Positions 1-9,354 are shown, counted from the stretch's first letter. The stretch is 64,000 nt of DNA from CAYTPI01 sp964439625 (GCA_964439625.1 CAYTPI010000008.1:117065-181064); one strand, 5' to 3'. Numbers and translations are program-made. The notes: a model not told the origin generated them from the letters alone.

Positions 1-1185
1 GAACGCCATGCGGCACGCCTAGCGACCTTTGAGAAGCAGCAAGAATTCATTGCTAAGCAGCAAGATTATATCACCAGAAACATCGCCGGGCAGAACACCC
101 GTCAGGCGCAGGGGCGGCGCAAGCGCTTAGAGCGTTTCATCGAAGAAGAGGCGATCAATTTGCCGCAGCAGCAAAACGAAATGCGTTTACGACTTGAGGC
201 TGGCAAACGTAGCGGCGATAAAGTGATCGAGACAGATGGCCTGACTGTCGGCTATGACGAGCCTTTATTCAAAACGCCACCAATCCTTTTGATGCGAGGC
301 GAATGCGCTGCAATCATTGGGCCGAATGGTGCTGGCAAGTCTACCTTGTTGAAGACGATCCTCAATGATCTTGACCCACTGGCTGGGTCTGTGAGAATTG
401 GTGCCAGTGTAGAGTTGGGCTACTTCGCACAAGCCCATGAAGGCCTTGCTCCAAAGCGCACCATCCTCGATGAAATTCTTGAGGTAAAAAATTTGCCCAT
501 TGGTGAAGCGCGCTCGTTCCTTGCCAATTTTCTCTTCTCAGGTGATGAGGTCTTTAAGCCCATAGCAGCGCTTAGTGGTGGCGAACGGGGCCGTGTGGCG
601 CTGGCAAAACTTGCACTGGGGGGGGCGAATGTCCTTTTGTTGGACGAGCCAACCAACCATCTTGACATCGCCTCACAAGAGATACTTCAAACAGTGCTTG
701 ATGACTTCGGTGGTACCATTCTTCTTGTTTCACACGATCGGTACTTGATCCAGTCCCTCGCGACGCAAATCTGGGCAGTCGAGCCTAATACCTCAGCGTT
801 AACGGTATTCGAGGGTGGCTATAATGAATATGCTAATTGGCGGAGTATTCAAGAGGTAGAAGCCGAAGCGAAGCACAAACAGTCAGCTAGGCCTCAGCAG
901 CACAATGGAAAGCAGGAGAACAAGCCAGAGCCACAGCGGCAGAGTAGTGGGTTAAACGCTTACATGCGTGGTAAACGCCTTGCTGAACTTGAATTGCTAA
1001 TCGAGCAGCAGGAGGCAGAAATGGAGCGGATTAACACGGAATTGGAAGTCGCCAGTGCTGCCGGAGATGTTAGTAAGACAATCGAACTAAGCCAGAGCTA
1101 TACCGAAGCTGAGACACAGATTGATGCGTATCTTCAGGAGTGGGATTTATTAGAGACCGAAGCCGCTGAGGAGGAGCTTGCATGA
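1..1185 (+). CDS. ABC-F family ATP-binding protein, 5'-truncated by window edge
   Basis: The reading frame is open from base 1, so the N-terminal ABC domain lies upstream of the window. What remains is the charged inter-domain linker (about residues 1-75), the second ABC domain and a C-terminal coiled coil. Visible motifs are Walker A (GPNGAGKST), signature (LSGGE) and Walker B followed by DEPTNHLD, the standard ABC-F set with no transmembrane segment. ABC-F proteins act on the ribosomal E/P sites during translation or antibiotic protection. The Glu- and Gln-rich helix at the C-terminus resembles the Uup-type tail, but the subfamily cannot be settled without the first domain. An eight-G run (about 618-625) lies inside the coding frame. 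The stop at 1183-1185 overlaps an ATG of a small downstream ORF. Confidence 0.93.
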   Translation, partial: ERHAARLATFEKQQEFIAKQQDYITRNIAGQNTRQAQGRRKRLERFIEEEAINLPQQQNEMRLRLEAGKRSGDKVIETDGLTVGYDEPLFKTPPILLMRGECAAIIGPNGAGKSTLLKTILNDLDPLAGSVRIGASVELGYFAQAHEGLAPKRTILDEILEVKNLPIGEARSFLANFLFSGDEVFKPIAALSGGERGRVALAKLALGGANVLLLDEPTNHLDIASQEILQTVLDDFGGTILLVSHDRYLIQSLATQIWAVEPNTSALTVFEGGYNEYANWRSIQEVEAEAKHKQSARPQQHNGKQENKPEPQRQSSGLNAYMRGKRLAELELLIEQQEAEMERINTELEVASAAGDVSKTIELSQSYTEAETQIDAYLQEWDLLETEAAEEELA

Positions 1186-1370
1186 ACCACATATGTCTTC
1201 GGAACAACAAACCGCGCTGCGAGTGGCGAAGCGTCGGAAAGGCTATATTGCTCATCATAGATGCGTCGTCAGCTTATGAGGCTGGCATTGAGTTTTACCA
1301 TGGTGGCGAGACAACCTGGCTAGCCCGCCACATTCCGCCAGAGTACATTAGTACGCCCCACAAGAAATGA
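1182..1370 (+). CDS. Possible small protein overlapping the ABC-F stop (62 aa)
   Basis: The ATG overlaps the upstream stop by four bases (ATGA), a common translational coupling arrangement, and the frame stays open for 62 codons. The C-terminal half (GGETTWLARHIPPEYI and following) has protein-like composition, but I recognise no family. A second overlapping start in another frame at 1193 encodes a basic peptide that stops at about 1279, so the region might also be a frame-shifted remnant. Treat as hypothetical. Confidence 0.3.
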   Translation: MNHICLRNNKPRCEWRSVGKAILLIIDASSAYEAGIEFYHGGETTWLARHIPPEYISTPHKK

Positions 1371-1442
1371 AACTTTAATGCGCGTTTTATACACTCGGTA
1401 GTGTAATACCATTGGATATTGACAATTCTAAAGAGGAGAACT

Positions 1443-2213
1443 ATGTCAATTCGAAACCAGCACGTCATTGTATTTATCGTTGCGCTTCTAGGTGCAGCTC
1501 TGCTAGCTGCATGTAGTACACCAGCTGCGGAAGCACCGACTGAAGAAGCAGAGCCAGAAGCCGAAGGAGAGACCATGGCTGAGGAACCTGCTGAGCAAGA
1601 TATGGCTGAGGAGGAAATGGTCGAAGAAGAAATGCCTGAAGAAGAGATAGCAGCGATAGACACGCCTGAGGGCACTGTAACTTATGTTATCGACTCTGAA
1701 GCATCATCGGCTCAGTATAGCGTTGATGAAGTCTTTCTTGATAATAACCGCTTGGCAACGGCTGTCGGCGTCACCAGCGAGATCGACGGGCAAATCTTCG
1801 TCGATGCAGCCAACCCACAGAATAGCTCAATGAGCACCGTCACTGTTGATATCAGTACCCTTGAGTCGGATAGTGCTCGTCGTGATGGCGCTATCCGGGA
1901 TCGCTTCCTTGAGTCAGACACCTTCCCACTGGCTACCTTTGAACCAACAAGTTACAGCGGCCTACCAGCGGCTTACACCGAGGGCGAAACGTTGAACTTC
2001 CAAGTGACCGGAGATTTCACTGTGCGGGAGATTACCCAAGAAGTCACTTGGGATGTCACAGCAACAGTTGAAGACGGTACCCTAATGGGGACAGCAACGA
2101 CGGTTGTCCTGCTAAGCGACTACGAAGCAGGCCCGATCTCAATTGCTGGCATTCTTGAGACCGAAGATGCAGCAGCGTTAACGCTTAACTTCGTCGCGGA
2201 ACCTGCTTCTTAA
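1443..2213 (+). CDS. YceI-family lipoprotein
   Basis: A 256-residue protein with a signal peptide and lipobox (LLAAC) near residue 22, so it is probably a lipid-anchored surface protein. After the Cys comes a low-complexity acidic spacer rich in Glu, Ala and Met (about residues 25-75), then a YceI-like domain of about 170 residues (features such as RDGAIRDRFL and the FEPTSY strand, ending GPISIAGILETEDAA). YceI domains are lipocalin-like barrels that bind isoprenoid or other amphiphilic ligands. The start at 1443 is preferred over the upstream TTG at 1419 because AAGAGGAG at 1431-1438 is well placed and the signal peptide begins there. A strong terminator follows the stop. Confidence 0.88.
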   Translation: MSIRNQHVIVFIVALLGAALLAACSTPAAEAPTEEAEPEAEGETMAEEPAEQDMAEEEMVEEEMPEEEIAAIDTPEGTVTYVIDSEASSAQYSVDEVFLDNNRLATAVGVTSEIDGQIFVDAANPQNSSMSTVTVDISTLESDSARRDGAIRDRFLESDTFPLATFEPTSYSGLPAAYTEGETLNFQVTGDFTVREITQEVTWDVTATVEDGTLMGTATTVVLLSDYEAGPISIAGILETEDAAALTLNFVAEPAS

Positions 2214-2230
2214 CCTACACTTTGAGGGAT

Positions 2231-2263
2231 AAAAATGGAGCCGCTTAGCTTAGCGGCTCTTTT
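2231..2263. terminator. Bidirectional rho-independent terminator
   Basis: An 8-bp stem (2238-2245 with 2252-2259) and 6-nt loop, followed by TTTT on the plus strand and by a run of five T after one or two bases on the minus strand. It separates the convergent YceI gene and the minus-strand membrane protein, whose stop codon lies inside the stem. Confidence 0.85.
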
Positions 2264-3504
2264 GCTTCTTGAGGTGTCGTCGCGGCAAGGGCATAGGGAA
2301 GATATACAACTACGCCTGCTACCAGTGTTAGTAGAGCATACCATGCCGCAATCCGATAGAAGAACCCCCCGCTTGGCACTTGCACCCCGGACAACAAATT
2401 CTGGTAACCAGCCCACAGACCGATGAATGATTGTTGGGCTGGGATGAAAATGCTCAGCAGCAGCGCATATTCAAACGCCATCCAGATGACATCGAGATAG
2501 ACAATCACGCGTTCTTCATCATAGACAACGTGATCAAGTACAGCGATTATGATCCCGGCAAAGAGACCGAACGCGACCAATATACTGATCGACAGCAGTG
2601 AGACCGGTAATAGATTACGCCCGAGTTGGTCGGTACCCAGTGGGTAGCCTGCGGATGGTAAATCATAAATAGCTAGGGGATTTGGCGGTACGCTCGGCAT
2701 TATGAACACAGCAACAAGTCCAATAATACCCACTACCCCCAATACACTTAAGGTGATTAAAACACCTCGCGGGATATCTTCTATATCAGGGTAATCTTCA
2801 GGGTCTCTCAGTGAGAATACGGTGCGAATGGCACTAGCCCGGAGGCTAAAGAGCGATGCAACGCTAAAGTACAGCAACAATGCCAGTAGTCCGTTACCGA
2901 TATTCCCGGCAGAGATTGCTGCCAAAATCTGGCTGCTTGTGCCTGGCGTTTTTAGTAGGACTTCAGCGATCAAAATGACACCAACCATCCAGCCAGCATG
3001 GTCCATGCTGAAGGCGAGGGCAGCAAGAAAAGTTTTTCCGTTGCTCGGTGGTTCCATCAGTAGAATGCCTTGTGATAGTGGCAACAGTGATGCAACGATT
3101 GCTGGCATGATCAATGTGACGAGCGTAGCAGGAGAGGCAGCCGGAACCGTAAACAGGCCGCTGTAAGTTCCCGCTAGCATGATAAATAGAATAATCAAGG
3201 TGACAGGCGAAACGGTTAACAGCGTACTAAGTGTTACACGTAAGATCCGGTTAACCGGTAGGCGAGGGATTATTGCTAAATCCAACATCATCAACAGCGC
3301 AGTCAAAGTAATGGCAAGGGTTGTGGAGGCCAGCGTTAGCAGAGCCGCTGAACCTAATGTAATGGTTGACACCAGTATTGCTGCTACGAGCAGCAGTACG
3401 ATGATCCAAGTGTCTAATTGTTTTTTCTCATCGACGGCTAAAATAGATTTTGATTGATACTCAAAAACGGGTATCGGTAAGATGGAAAGCAAGGATGTTA
3501 GCAT
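2245..3504 (-). CDS. Polytopic membrane protein with a peptide-permease-like GTDQLGRN motif
   Basis: A 419-residue very hydrophobic protein with roughly ten to twelve predicted membrane segments. I do not recognise the family with confidence. Around residue 295 there is a stretch PLGTDQLGRNLL that closely resembles the GTDxLGRD motif found after the first helix of DppC/OppC-type ABC permease subunits, but the conserved EAA cytoplasmic loop expected of such permeases is not evident and no ABC ATPase or binding protein is adjacent. An earlier segment (MEPPSNGKTFLAALAFSMDHAG) looks like a loop between helices. It may instead be a distant relative of respiratory-complex or transporter membrane subunits. 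It stands alone between a convergent lipoprotein gene and a small Cys protein gene. Confidence 0.75.
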   Translation of the reverse strand: MLTSLLSILPIPVFEYQSKSILAVDEKKQLDTWIIVLLLVAAILVSTITLGSAALLTLASTTLAITLTALLMMLDLAIIPRLPVNRILRVTLSTLLTVSPVTLIILFIMLAGTYSGLFTVPAASPATLVTLIMPAIVASLLPLSQGILLMEPPSNGKTFLAALAFSMDHAGWMVGVILIAEVLLKTPGTSSQILAAISAGNIGNGLLALLLYFSVASLFSLRASAIRTVFSLRDPEDYPDIEDIPRGVLITLSVLGVVGIIGLVAVFIMPSVPPNPLAIYDLPSAGYPLGTDQLGRNLLPVSLLSISILVAFGLFAGIIIAVLDHVVYDEERVIVYLDVIWMAFEYALLLSIFIPAQQSFIGLWAGYQNLLSGVQVPSGGFFYRIAAWYALLTLVAGVVVYLPYALAATTPQEAKEPLS

Positions 3505-3536
3505 GGTTCAGCAGCTATCTTATGGTTACAACAGTA

Positions 3537-3564
3537 ATGCCTGAATGCTACAGCAGTCAGGCAT
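3537..3564 (-). terminator. Hairpin after the small Cys protein gene
   Basis: An 8-bp perfect stem (3537-3544 with 3557-3564) with a 12-nt loop lies just downstream of the minus-strand gene ending at 3602. There is no T-run on either side, so it may terminate weakly or stabilise the 3' end. Confidence 0.35.
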
Positions 3565-3601
3565 AGTTAAGCAAGGCTATGCAGTTGAACGCTAAAATTA
3601 G

Positions 3602-3937
3602 TTAGGCAATACGCCAGACTTCCCCAGCTTCGAGGTATTCTTCGACGCGGGCAAGGGCCTCATCATAACGCGTCATGAGTTCATCATCACTGTCTTTGAA
3701 GCGGCGCAGCGTTTGCAGTGTGCACAGACGGCAACCACGCATAGCGCGGTAGCTGTCAGTTTCGCATTCAAGGCATCCATTGAGGTTGATCATCATATAG
3801 ACAAATGCAAGTTTGCGAGGATGGTCATTATCTAGCACGGTTACTTCATCGACAAGTTCCCGCCATTGAGGCCCGCGAGCATTGCGGATGTAGGGAATTA
3901 CGGAGTTGGGAAACAACAGTTCATTGTTCGTGTACAT
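3602..3937 (-). CDS. Uncharacterised 111-aa protein with two CxxC pairs
   Basis: A small soluble protein with Cys at positions 55, 58, 69 and 72 (CLEC and CRLC), a spacing that suits one zinc or iron-sulfur site. The C-terminal half is helical and charged. The ATG is followed directly by an in-frame, well-behaved coding sequence, and a gap of about 270 bases lies upstream. I do not recognise the family and see no operon partner: the GT-C gene upstream on the same strand ends at 4209 and the membrane gene downstream starts at 3504. A redox or metal-binding regulatory role is only a guess from the Cys pattern. Confidence 0.72.
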   Translation of the reverse strand: MYTNNELLFPNSVIPYIRNARGPQWRELVDEVTVLDNDHPRKLAFVYMMINLNGCLECETDSYRAMRGCRLCTLQTLRRFKDSDDELMTRYDEALARVEEYLEAGEVWRIA

Positions 3938-4208
3938 TGTACTCTCCAGACTGGGTAGTGCCCTGATGCTATAATGTTGGCTACTGATAATTCATATGCT
4001 TCTTTAACGCTCTTATGTTCTAGATTGTATTGGTTCTTTCTAACCAAAGTCAATATGAAAGCAGTACTACATTTGGTTAATAAATAGTTTATTTGCTGGT
4101 TTTTCGGGGCTCGCAGTTAAAATGATGTTAAATTACAGAGAAAAATATTAACCAAACGAAAACTTCATCCATCAAAAGTAGGAAGCGGCATAATCAGTAT
4201 TTTCAAAC

Positions 4209-5690
4209 CTAGGGTGTTTCTGTAGGCTGAATTTGCTGCCTAAACCACTCTGAAATGTGCTCAAAAATAAAGGCGATACCTGTTCCAATTGAGGTTGCAA
4301 TGATCACTACGGTCCACAGTAGCGGAACGTTGCGCCAATTCGCGAAAACACTGTTTACTAAGTAAAGCCAGTTAGTTGGTGTAGCAGCTCGACGCTCAAA
4401 TAAACCGGGGTCAAGATGGTAATTATATGAGAAAGCAATATGCGCAAACTGGTTGCGCACAGAGAGAAACAACAGACCATAGCCAACAAAGAGTAGCAGG
4501 GCCCATAAAACAGCATCATCCTCGAACATAATATGCTCAAACGCAAAACCTACGGGGATAAACCACAGCGCTAGGAAGGGCATCAGATAACGACCATCAA
4601 AGGTGAAACCACTAAAGGTATGGTGCATCGAGAAAAGCAAGAGGTAGACCAGAAAGATACTAATTGTCAGGATAGCTTCTTGCCAGCGCTCTCTGACGTA
4701 GTAGTGAACACCACCAATACCAAGTAGTGTAATCGGCATGAGTAGGAAAATGCCCTGATTCTCTTCTCCGAGGGCATCAAAGCCATACCAGAGCATTGCA
4801 GGTAAACCTTGCCACAAGGGAACATCAAAGGTCGTGGAAAACTGTGCCGCCCAAGGGTAATTAATGGCAAAGTCATATGAGGTCTGAAACGGTGCACCAA
4901 AGTTAACTGTATTGTAATACAGTAAAAACCCTGCACTTGCCCCTAACCCGACACCTAGCCAAACTAATGGTAGCCACCAAAGAGGAGTAGAAAATAAAGA
5001 GCGATTTAACATAATGCCGAGGTACGCCAAAATAATGACAACAAAGATCAGGTTGGAATATTCCACTAAAACCGCCCCACCCAGCAAGATACCCAATGCC
5101 ATGCCGGTTCGAATTCGAAGGTAGCCATCTCGGACTGAGATCAGCGTTAGTGAGACAACCGCCATAATCGCAAAGGCTGAGAGCGCATGCGAATAGAATA
5201 CACTGCCATACTTCCAACTGATTGTGCCTAATGCGAAGGCGAGCGTTGTGGTTAATGAAGCAAATATCGAGAGGTCATAACTCCGTAGTGTCTGGAAAAG
5301 GATCACGACAACGGCTGCCCCGGCAGCAACAGGTACCATCAGCACATAGGCAAGTACCGGATTGCCTTGATCATGGCGCGTTGGCATCGGCGCAATCTGC
5401 GGCAGGCTTTTACCAAGTAAGTAGATAGGGATAGAAAACAGAGCCGTACCTGGTGGACGGTCACTGTAGATGATATCGTCACGGATGGCAATATCATTTC
5501 CCTCCGCATATTCCGCATAGGTCGCAATTGAGAATTGACCTTCATCAGCCATGCTACGCAGCAAGGCATAATGGCTGCCATCATTAGACGATGTTGTTCC
5601 GGCGGCGGTCGCGTAGTACAAGGTCGCTGTCGAAAAGAAAAGTATCCAGTTTAGAGCCACTGGGCGAATGCGCTGTCTGAGCGTTATCAT
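4209..5690 (-). CDS. GT-C type membrane glycosyltransferase-like protein
   Basis: A 493-residue protein with about eleven membrane helices. The first extracytoplasmic loop contains NDGSHYALLRSM and later SDRPPGTALF, the acidic loop plus RPPG pattern of PMT/ArnT-like GT-C enzymes that transfer sugars from polyprenyl-phosphate donors on the outer face of the membrane. The ATG overlaps the stop of the upstream SH3b gene by four bases (ATGA), so the two are probably translationally coupled. Two further GT-C type genes lie in this window (34452-37346 and 50289-51857), suggesting substantial envelope glycosylation. The acceptor is unknown. Confidence 0.8.
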   Translation of the reverse strand: MITLRQRIRPVALNWILFFSTATLYYATAAGTTSSNDGSHYALLRSMADEGQFSIATYAEYAEGNDIAIRDDIIYSDRPPGTALFSIPIYLLGKSLPQIAPMPTRHDQGNPVLAYVLMVPVAAGAAVVVILFQTLRSYDLSIFASLTTTLAFALGTISWKYGSVFYSHALSAFAIMAVVSLTLISVRDGYLRIRTGMALGILLGGAVLVEYSNLIFVVIILAYLGIMLNRSLFSTPLWWLPLVWLGVGLGASAGFLLYYNTVNFGAPFQTSYDFAINYPWAAQFSTTFDVPLWQGLPAMLWYGFDALGEENQGIFLLMPITLLGIGGVHYYVRERWQEAILTISIFLVYLLLFSMHHTFSGFTFDGRYLMPFLALWFIPVGFAFEHIMFEDDAVLWALLLFVGYGLLFLSVRNQFAHIAFSYNYHLDPGLFERRAATPTNWLYLVNSVFANWRNVPLLWTVVIIATSIGTGIAFIFEHISEWFRQQIQPTETP

Positions 5691-6466
5691 GTGACGATTC
5701 GCCTCAATAGACCCAAAGTCAACGATAAAATTCCCATCACGGCTAGCCCAAGAATAACTGCTGCAGGGGGGATAGGCCCACCTTGGCTGGCTGAAGCTGG
5801 TTGGTTTGGAAGGGCGTCTATTTGGTTTACAGGTGGTGCAGGCGTAAAAGTTGGCGGTGCAGAAACACCAGCAGCCTGCTCAGGGATTTGTGTAAAGACA
5901 CCCGTCGGCATACTGACCGCCGCCGCAGTTGCTGTCTCTGCGGCACCAGGCGTTTGGAGAATAATGATCGCTGTTTGCTCTAATGCGAGTTGGGTTGGGT
6001 CAATAGTTGGTAACGAAACCGAGTCAACGATTGGCACTGTTGATATATCTCCATCAATTGTTACAAGCTGCTCAAAGACCCACGCTTCAGGAACCCCTTC
6101 AAAGGCCACTTGATACCATGGAAATTCAAATGAACGTCCGATTACGGGGATCGGATTGCCCGCTGTGATCTGCCCGACAACATCAAAGTCCAAGCCAGGC
6201 CCAGCACGCAGATTAGCTTCACCAATGGCTTCTGCTAATACTGGCGACTGGGTCGGTGTGCGGGATGGAGTTGCTGATGGCCCGCCAACCAGTGTAGGTG
6301 TTGCCGTTGGCAACTGTATCTGACCATCCGGTGTGGGTTCTTGTGCAGCGGATGTTACTCGAGCGCCCGCTTGTGTGATCAGCGCGAGTGCCACCCAACC
6401 GATTAAGACAGTAGGCAGGGCATGAACGAGTATTTGACTAAAAACTTGACGTTGATTTGGTTGCAT
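5687..6466 (-). CDS. Membrane-anchored SH3b-domain protein
   Basis: A 259-residue exported protein. An N-terminal hydrophobic helix (about residues 14-32) is followed by a Pro/Thr-rich spacer, a bacterial SH3 domain around residues 80-145 (ANLRAGPGLDFDVVGQI and WYQVAF are typical), a second low-complexity spacer, and a C-terminal membrane helix (about 230-252) ending in basic residues. SH3b modules usually bind cell-wall peptides. It is the first gene of a two-gene unit with the GT-C gene at 4209-5690, overlapping it by four bases. Confidence 0.83.
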   Translation of the reverse strand: MQPNQRQVFSQILVHALPTVLIGWVALALITQAGARVTSAAQEPTPDGQIQLPTATPTLVGGPSATPSRTPTQSPVLAEAIGEANLRAGPGLDFDVVGQITAGNPIPVIGRSFEFPWYQVAFEGVPEAWVFEQLVTIDGDISTVPIVDSVSLPTIDPTQLALEQTAIIILQTPGAAETATAAAVSMPTGVFTQIPEQAAGVSAPPTFTPAPPVNQIDALPNQPASASQGGPIPPAAVILGLAVMGILSLTLGLLRRIVT

Positions 6467-6510
6467 GGTACTAATCCTAGCGACGGACTCTATTGATTGC
6501 CAAGTGATGG

Positions 6511-7161
6511 CTAGACATTTGCGTTACCTAAGACTGTGAGAATACGCTGCTCAAATTCACTGAGTACAATCGCAGTTGCTCCCCAAACTGTTTCACCTGC
6601 GAGTGCATAGAAGGGGACATCAAGGTGCATGCCATTTAATGACCACTGCTCTCGCTTTTTGAATTCAGGTACAAACAGAGCGCTGACGGGGACTTCCAGC
6701 AGTGAGGCTACCTCCACCGCATCGAGTGTGAAGGTTGGACGAGCCGACAGCAGACCAACGTATGGGTGCATTTCGAAATCGCTCACATCAATGTAGAGGG
6801 TCGTTAACTTCCCAATGATCTGAATCTGCTGTTCACAAACGCCGATCTCTTCGCATGTTTCACGGAGAGCAGTTCGTTCTGTTAAGCCGCCATCAACTGG
6901 TTCGATGGAGCCACCGGGTAGTGATACCTGCCCCGCATGCGCGTTCAGATCAGGGCTGCGAACAGTCAGGGCAAATGTTAAGCGCTCTTGTTGCGGGTAA
7001 AGCAGCAGCAATACCCCGGCTTGTCTTGGGGTGCCTACCCGGTTAGGTGAGCGACGAAAGCCGCGGTTCATTGGGGCCATCAATTGCCAAGCTGCATTTG
7101 CATCGAAGTTCGACAGGGCTAATGCTTGACGAATGTGCTCAAGAGTAGAGAAATTCATCAT
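6511..7161 (-). CDS. Nudix hydrolase, CoA pyrophosphatase-like
   Basis: The Nudix box is complete: GGSIEPVDGGLTERTALRE is followed by TCEEIGV, giving the Gx5Ex7REUxEExGU pattern with a slightly extended first spacer. The preceding segment (RQAGVLLLLYPQQERLTF and VRSPDLNAHAGQVSLPGG) matches the NudL/YeaB group that hydrolyses CoA and related nucleotides. Two adjacent ATGs at 7161 and 7158 are the likely starts; the longer form would need a TTG at 7188. The gene is divergent from the metalloprotease gene at 7254 and about 45 bases from the SH3b gene downstream. Confidence 0.88.
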   Translation of the reverse strand: MMNFSTLEHIRQALALSNFDANAAWQLMAPMNRGFRRSPNRVGTPRQAGVLLLLYPQQERLTFALTVRSPDLNAHAGQVSLPGGSIEPVDGGLTERTALRETCEEIGVCEQQIQIIGKLTTLYIDVSDFEMHPYVGLLSARPTFTLDAVEVASLLEVPVSALFVPEFKKREQWSLNGMHLDVPFYALAGETVWGATAIVLSEFEQRILTVLGNANV

Positions 7162-7253
7162 GACAGTTGTAGTAAAATTGCAAGTCAATTCTATAGCAAA
7201 TAATACAGTAGTGGTTCATGATCAGACGAAATTGATTGGTTGGAAGAGTCGGT

Positions 7254-9311
7254 ATGAAGAACCAAGCTTGGATTGTCATCATCGCCATAGTCGGCATATT
7301 TGGTGTGATTGCCTGTATTATTCTCTCGGTGGTTGGGGCGGTGTCGGTCGGGGTGTTGGCGCGTTCACAAGCGCCTGCCCCTGAGATGTTTCCCGGCGCG
7401 GCTGGTTCATCGAACCAAGAGGCAGAAGTCTCAGAAGCCACCCCAGTAAAGCTGGAGACAGCAGCCCCGGTCGAATTCTCAATAGAGAATGAGCTTGCTA
7501 CAACTGCTATCCCTGATAGAGATCGCTACGACCTAGCTGTACGTTTCAACAATCTAGACCCGGCTATTCCTGCGCGTCCAGCATCGCGTGAGTATGAGGT
7601 TGGTGAAGTAGACTTATTCTTCGTCAATAACTCTGCAGAGCAAACCACAATCGAAGTGGAAGCAGAATTGGTTTATGTCTCTGGGCAAGTCTATGCTTGG
7701 GTTGAGGTCGGCGAAACCGTTGACCAGCGTACGTTACGGACCGCAATCGACGAGTTTGCCTTGGAGGCAGTTCCTGCCGCTTTAGACTTGTTTACCGCGC
7801 CAGATTTCGAAGTGGATAAGTTCCACGTACTACATACGGCGCAGATCAGCACCGGGATTGCAGGGTACTACTTCAGCCCCAGCGAGTACACCCGCGAGGT
7901 TGTGCCAACCTCTAACGAAAAGTCGATGTTTTTCATCAACCTGAACAATACACGACCAGCGAGTAGCCACTATAACGCCGTGCTGGCACATGAATTTCAG
8001 CACCTTGTGCACTGGCATCAGGATCAAAATGAGGAAACTTGGTTAAACGAGGGCTACAGTGAACTCTCAGCGCGAGTGGCAGGTTATGGTCAATCTGACT
8101 TTATCCCAGAGTTTGCAAGAAATCCGGGTGTCCAACTCAACAATTGGCCCGAGCTTGGCAGTACTAGCCCACATTATGCAGCCAGTTATTTATTTAGCGA
8201 GTATCTATTTGAGGAGTACGGCGAGGATGTCATCCGTGCGTTGGCTCGTGAACCGGGTAATGGCTTAGACGGCGTCGATATTGTTCTTGGGGAACAAGGT
8301 TACAGTACGACGGCTGATGATGTCTTTGCCGATTGGACCCTCAGCAATTACTTGAATGCGTCTGGTCAATACGGTTACGACAATATTACATTTGCTGTAC
8401 CAGACATTAAAGATGTGCTATTGCTATCCAACAGCGGTACGTTTCTTTATCAGAACAGCGTCAGCCAATACGGGACAGATTACTTGCTGCTTGATGCTGG
8501 CCCAAATATCTCAATTACATTTACCTCACAGGAGTTTGTTGGCGAAAAGCCCAATACGGTTCCGTTGGTGAATGCTGTTACGACTGATACAGATGGCGAT
8601 ACAGCCACAGATGATCGCTTTGTGTGGTGGTCAAATCGAGGTGACGACATTAATCCTCGTTTGACTCGCGCATTCAACTTGACAGCAGTTGACTCTGCGA
8701 CCCTGATATTCGATACATGGTTCAACATTGAAGAGTTATGGGACTATGCTTATGTATCTGTCTCAACCGATGGCGGTATGCGTTGGGATATCCTACGCTC
8801 GAGCTGTACAACATCTGAAAATCCCTACGGCAATGCTTATGGCATTGGTGGGTATACAGGGTTGAGCTCTGATTGCCCAGTGGAGTCTAACGGTGGTTGG
8901 TTTAGTGAGTCACTCGACCTGACCCCATACGCAGGTAATGATGAGGTGCTCATCCGTTTTGAAATGGTCACAGATGATGCGGTGAACAATCCAGGATTGT
9001 TGATCGATAATATTGTAGTCCCTGAAATCGGTTTTTACGACGATGGCGAACAAGGAATTGGTGATTGGCAAGCGGAAGGTTTTGTATTGACTGACAATAC
9101 GCTAACGCAGCGCTTTATTGTGCAGGCGGTTAGATTTGAAGCAGACGGGACGCCTGTTATCGAGCGGGTTTCCTTGGATGAGAATAATGTTGGATCACTA
9201 TCAATTAGCTCGCCTGGTGGCGCAGCCGTCTTGGCGGTTAGTGGCGCAACGCGCTACACCACTGAGCTTGCTAGCTACAGTGTTGAGATACGCGAAAGCA
9301 CGAGCGAATAG
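7254..9311 (+). CDS. Membrane-anchored M6/InhA-like zinc metalloprotease
   Basis: A 685-residue protein with an N-terminal membrane helix (about residues 6-35), which acts as an uncleaved anchor or signal peptide. The zinc motif HEFQH lies near residue 246, followed by NEGYSE about twenty residues later, whose Glu is the expected third ligand of a gluzincin-type site. The C-terminal half has the beta-sandwich with DTWFNIEELWDYAYV, STDGG and LLIDNIVVPE, characteristic of immune inhibitor A (M6) peptidases. The start at 7254 has GGAAG seven bases upstream; the TTG at 7236 is less likely. It probably acts outside the cell on proteins. It is monocistronic, with a strong terminator at 9321. Confidence 0.88.
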   Translation: MKNQAWIVIIAIVGIFGVIACIILSVVGAVSVGVLARSQAPAPEMFPGAAGSSNQEAEVSEATPVKLETAAPVEFSIENELATTAIPDRDRYDLAVRFNNLDPAIPARPASREYEVGEVDLFFVNNSAEQTTIEVEAELVYVSGQVYAWVEVGETVDQRTLRTAIDEFALEAVPAALDLFTAPDFEVDKFHVLHTAQISTGIAGYYFSPSEYTREVVPTSNEKSMFFINLNNTRPASSHYNAVLAHEFQHLVHWHQDQNEETWLNEGYSELSARVAGYGQSDFIPEFARNPGVQLNNWPELGSTSPHYAASYLFSEYLFEEYGEDVIRALAREPGNGLDGVDIVLGEQGYSTTADDVFADWTLSNYLNASGQYGYDNITFAVPDIKDVLLLSNSGTFLYQNSVSQYGTDYLLLDAGPNISITFTSQEFVGEKPNTVPLVNAVTTDTDGDTATDDRFVWWSNRGDDINPRLTRAFNLTAVDSATLIFDTWFNIEELWDYAYVSVSTDGGMRWDILRSSCTTSENPYGNAYGIGGYTGLSSDCPVESNGGWFSESLDLTPYAGNDEVLIRFEMVTDDAVNNPGLLIDNIVVPEIGFYDDGEQGIGDWQAEGFVLTDNTLTQRFIVQAVRFEADGTPVIERVSLDENNVGSLSISSPGGAAVLAVSGATRYTTELASYSVEIRESTSE

Positions 9312-9320
9312 CGGATATAA

Positions 9321-9354
9321 AGAGAGCGAGCTGTGATGTGCTCGCTCTCTTTTG
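9321..9354 (+). terminator. Rho-independent terminator after metalloprotease
   Basis: A perfect 10-bp stem (9321-9330 with 9341-9350), a 10-nt loop and a T-run (TTTT) on the plus strand. It lies 10 bases after the metalloprotease stop and before the convergent gene ending at 9368. Confidence 0.9.

Noticed and set aside
1295..1675. 126-codon minus-strand frame over the YceI lipoprotein start
   Set aside because: Ser/Ala-rich shadow of the acidic spacer; would overlap a gene with clear signal peptide and ribosome site.
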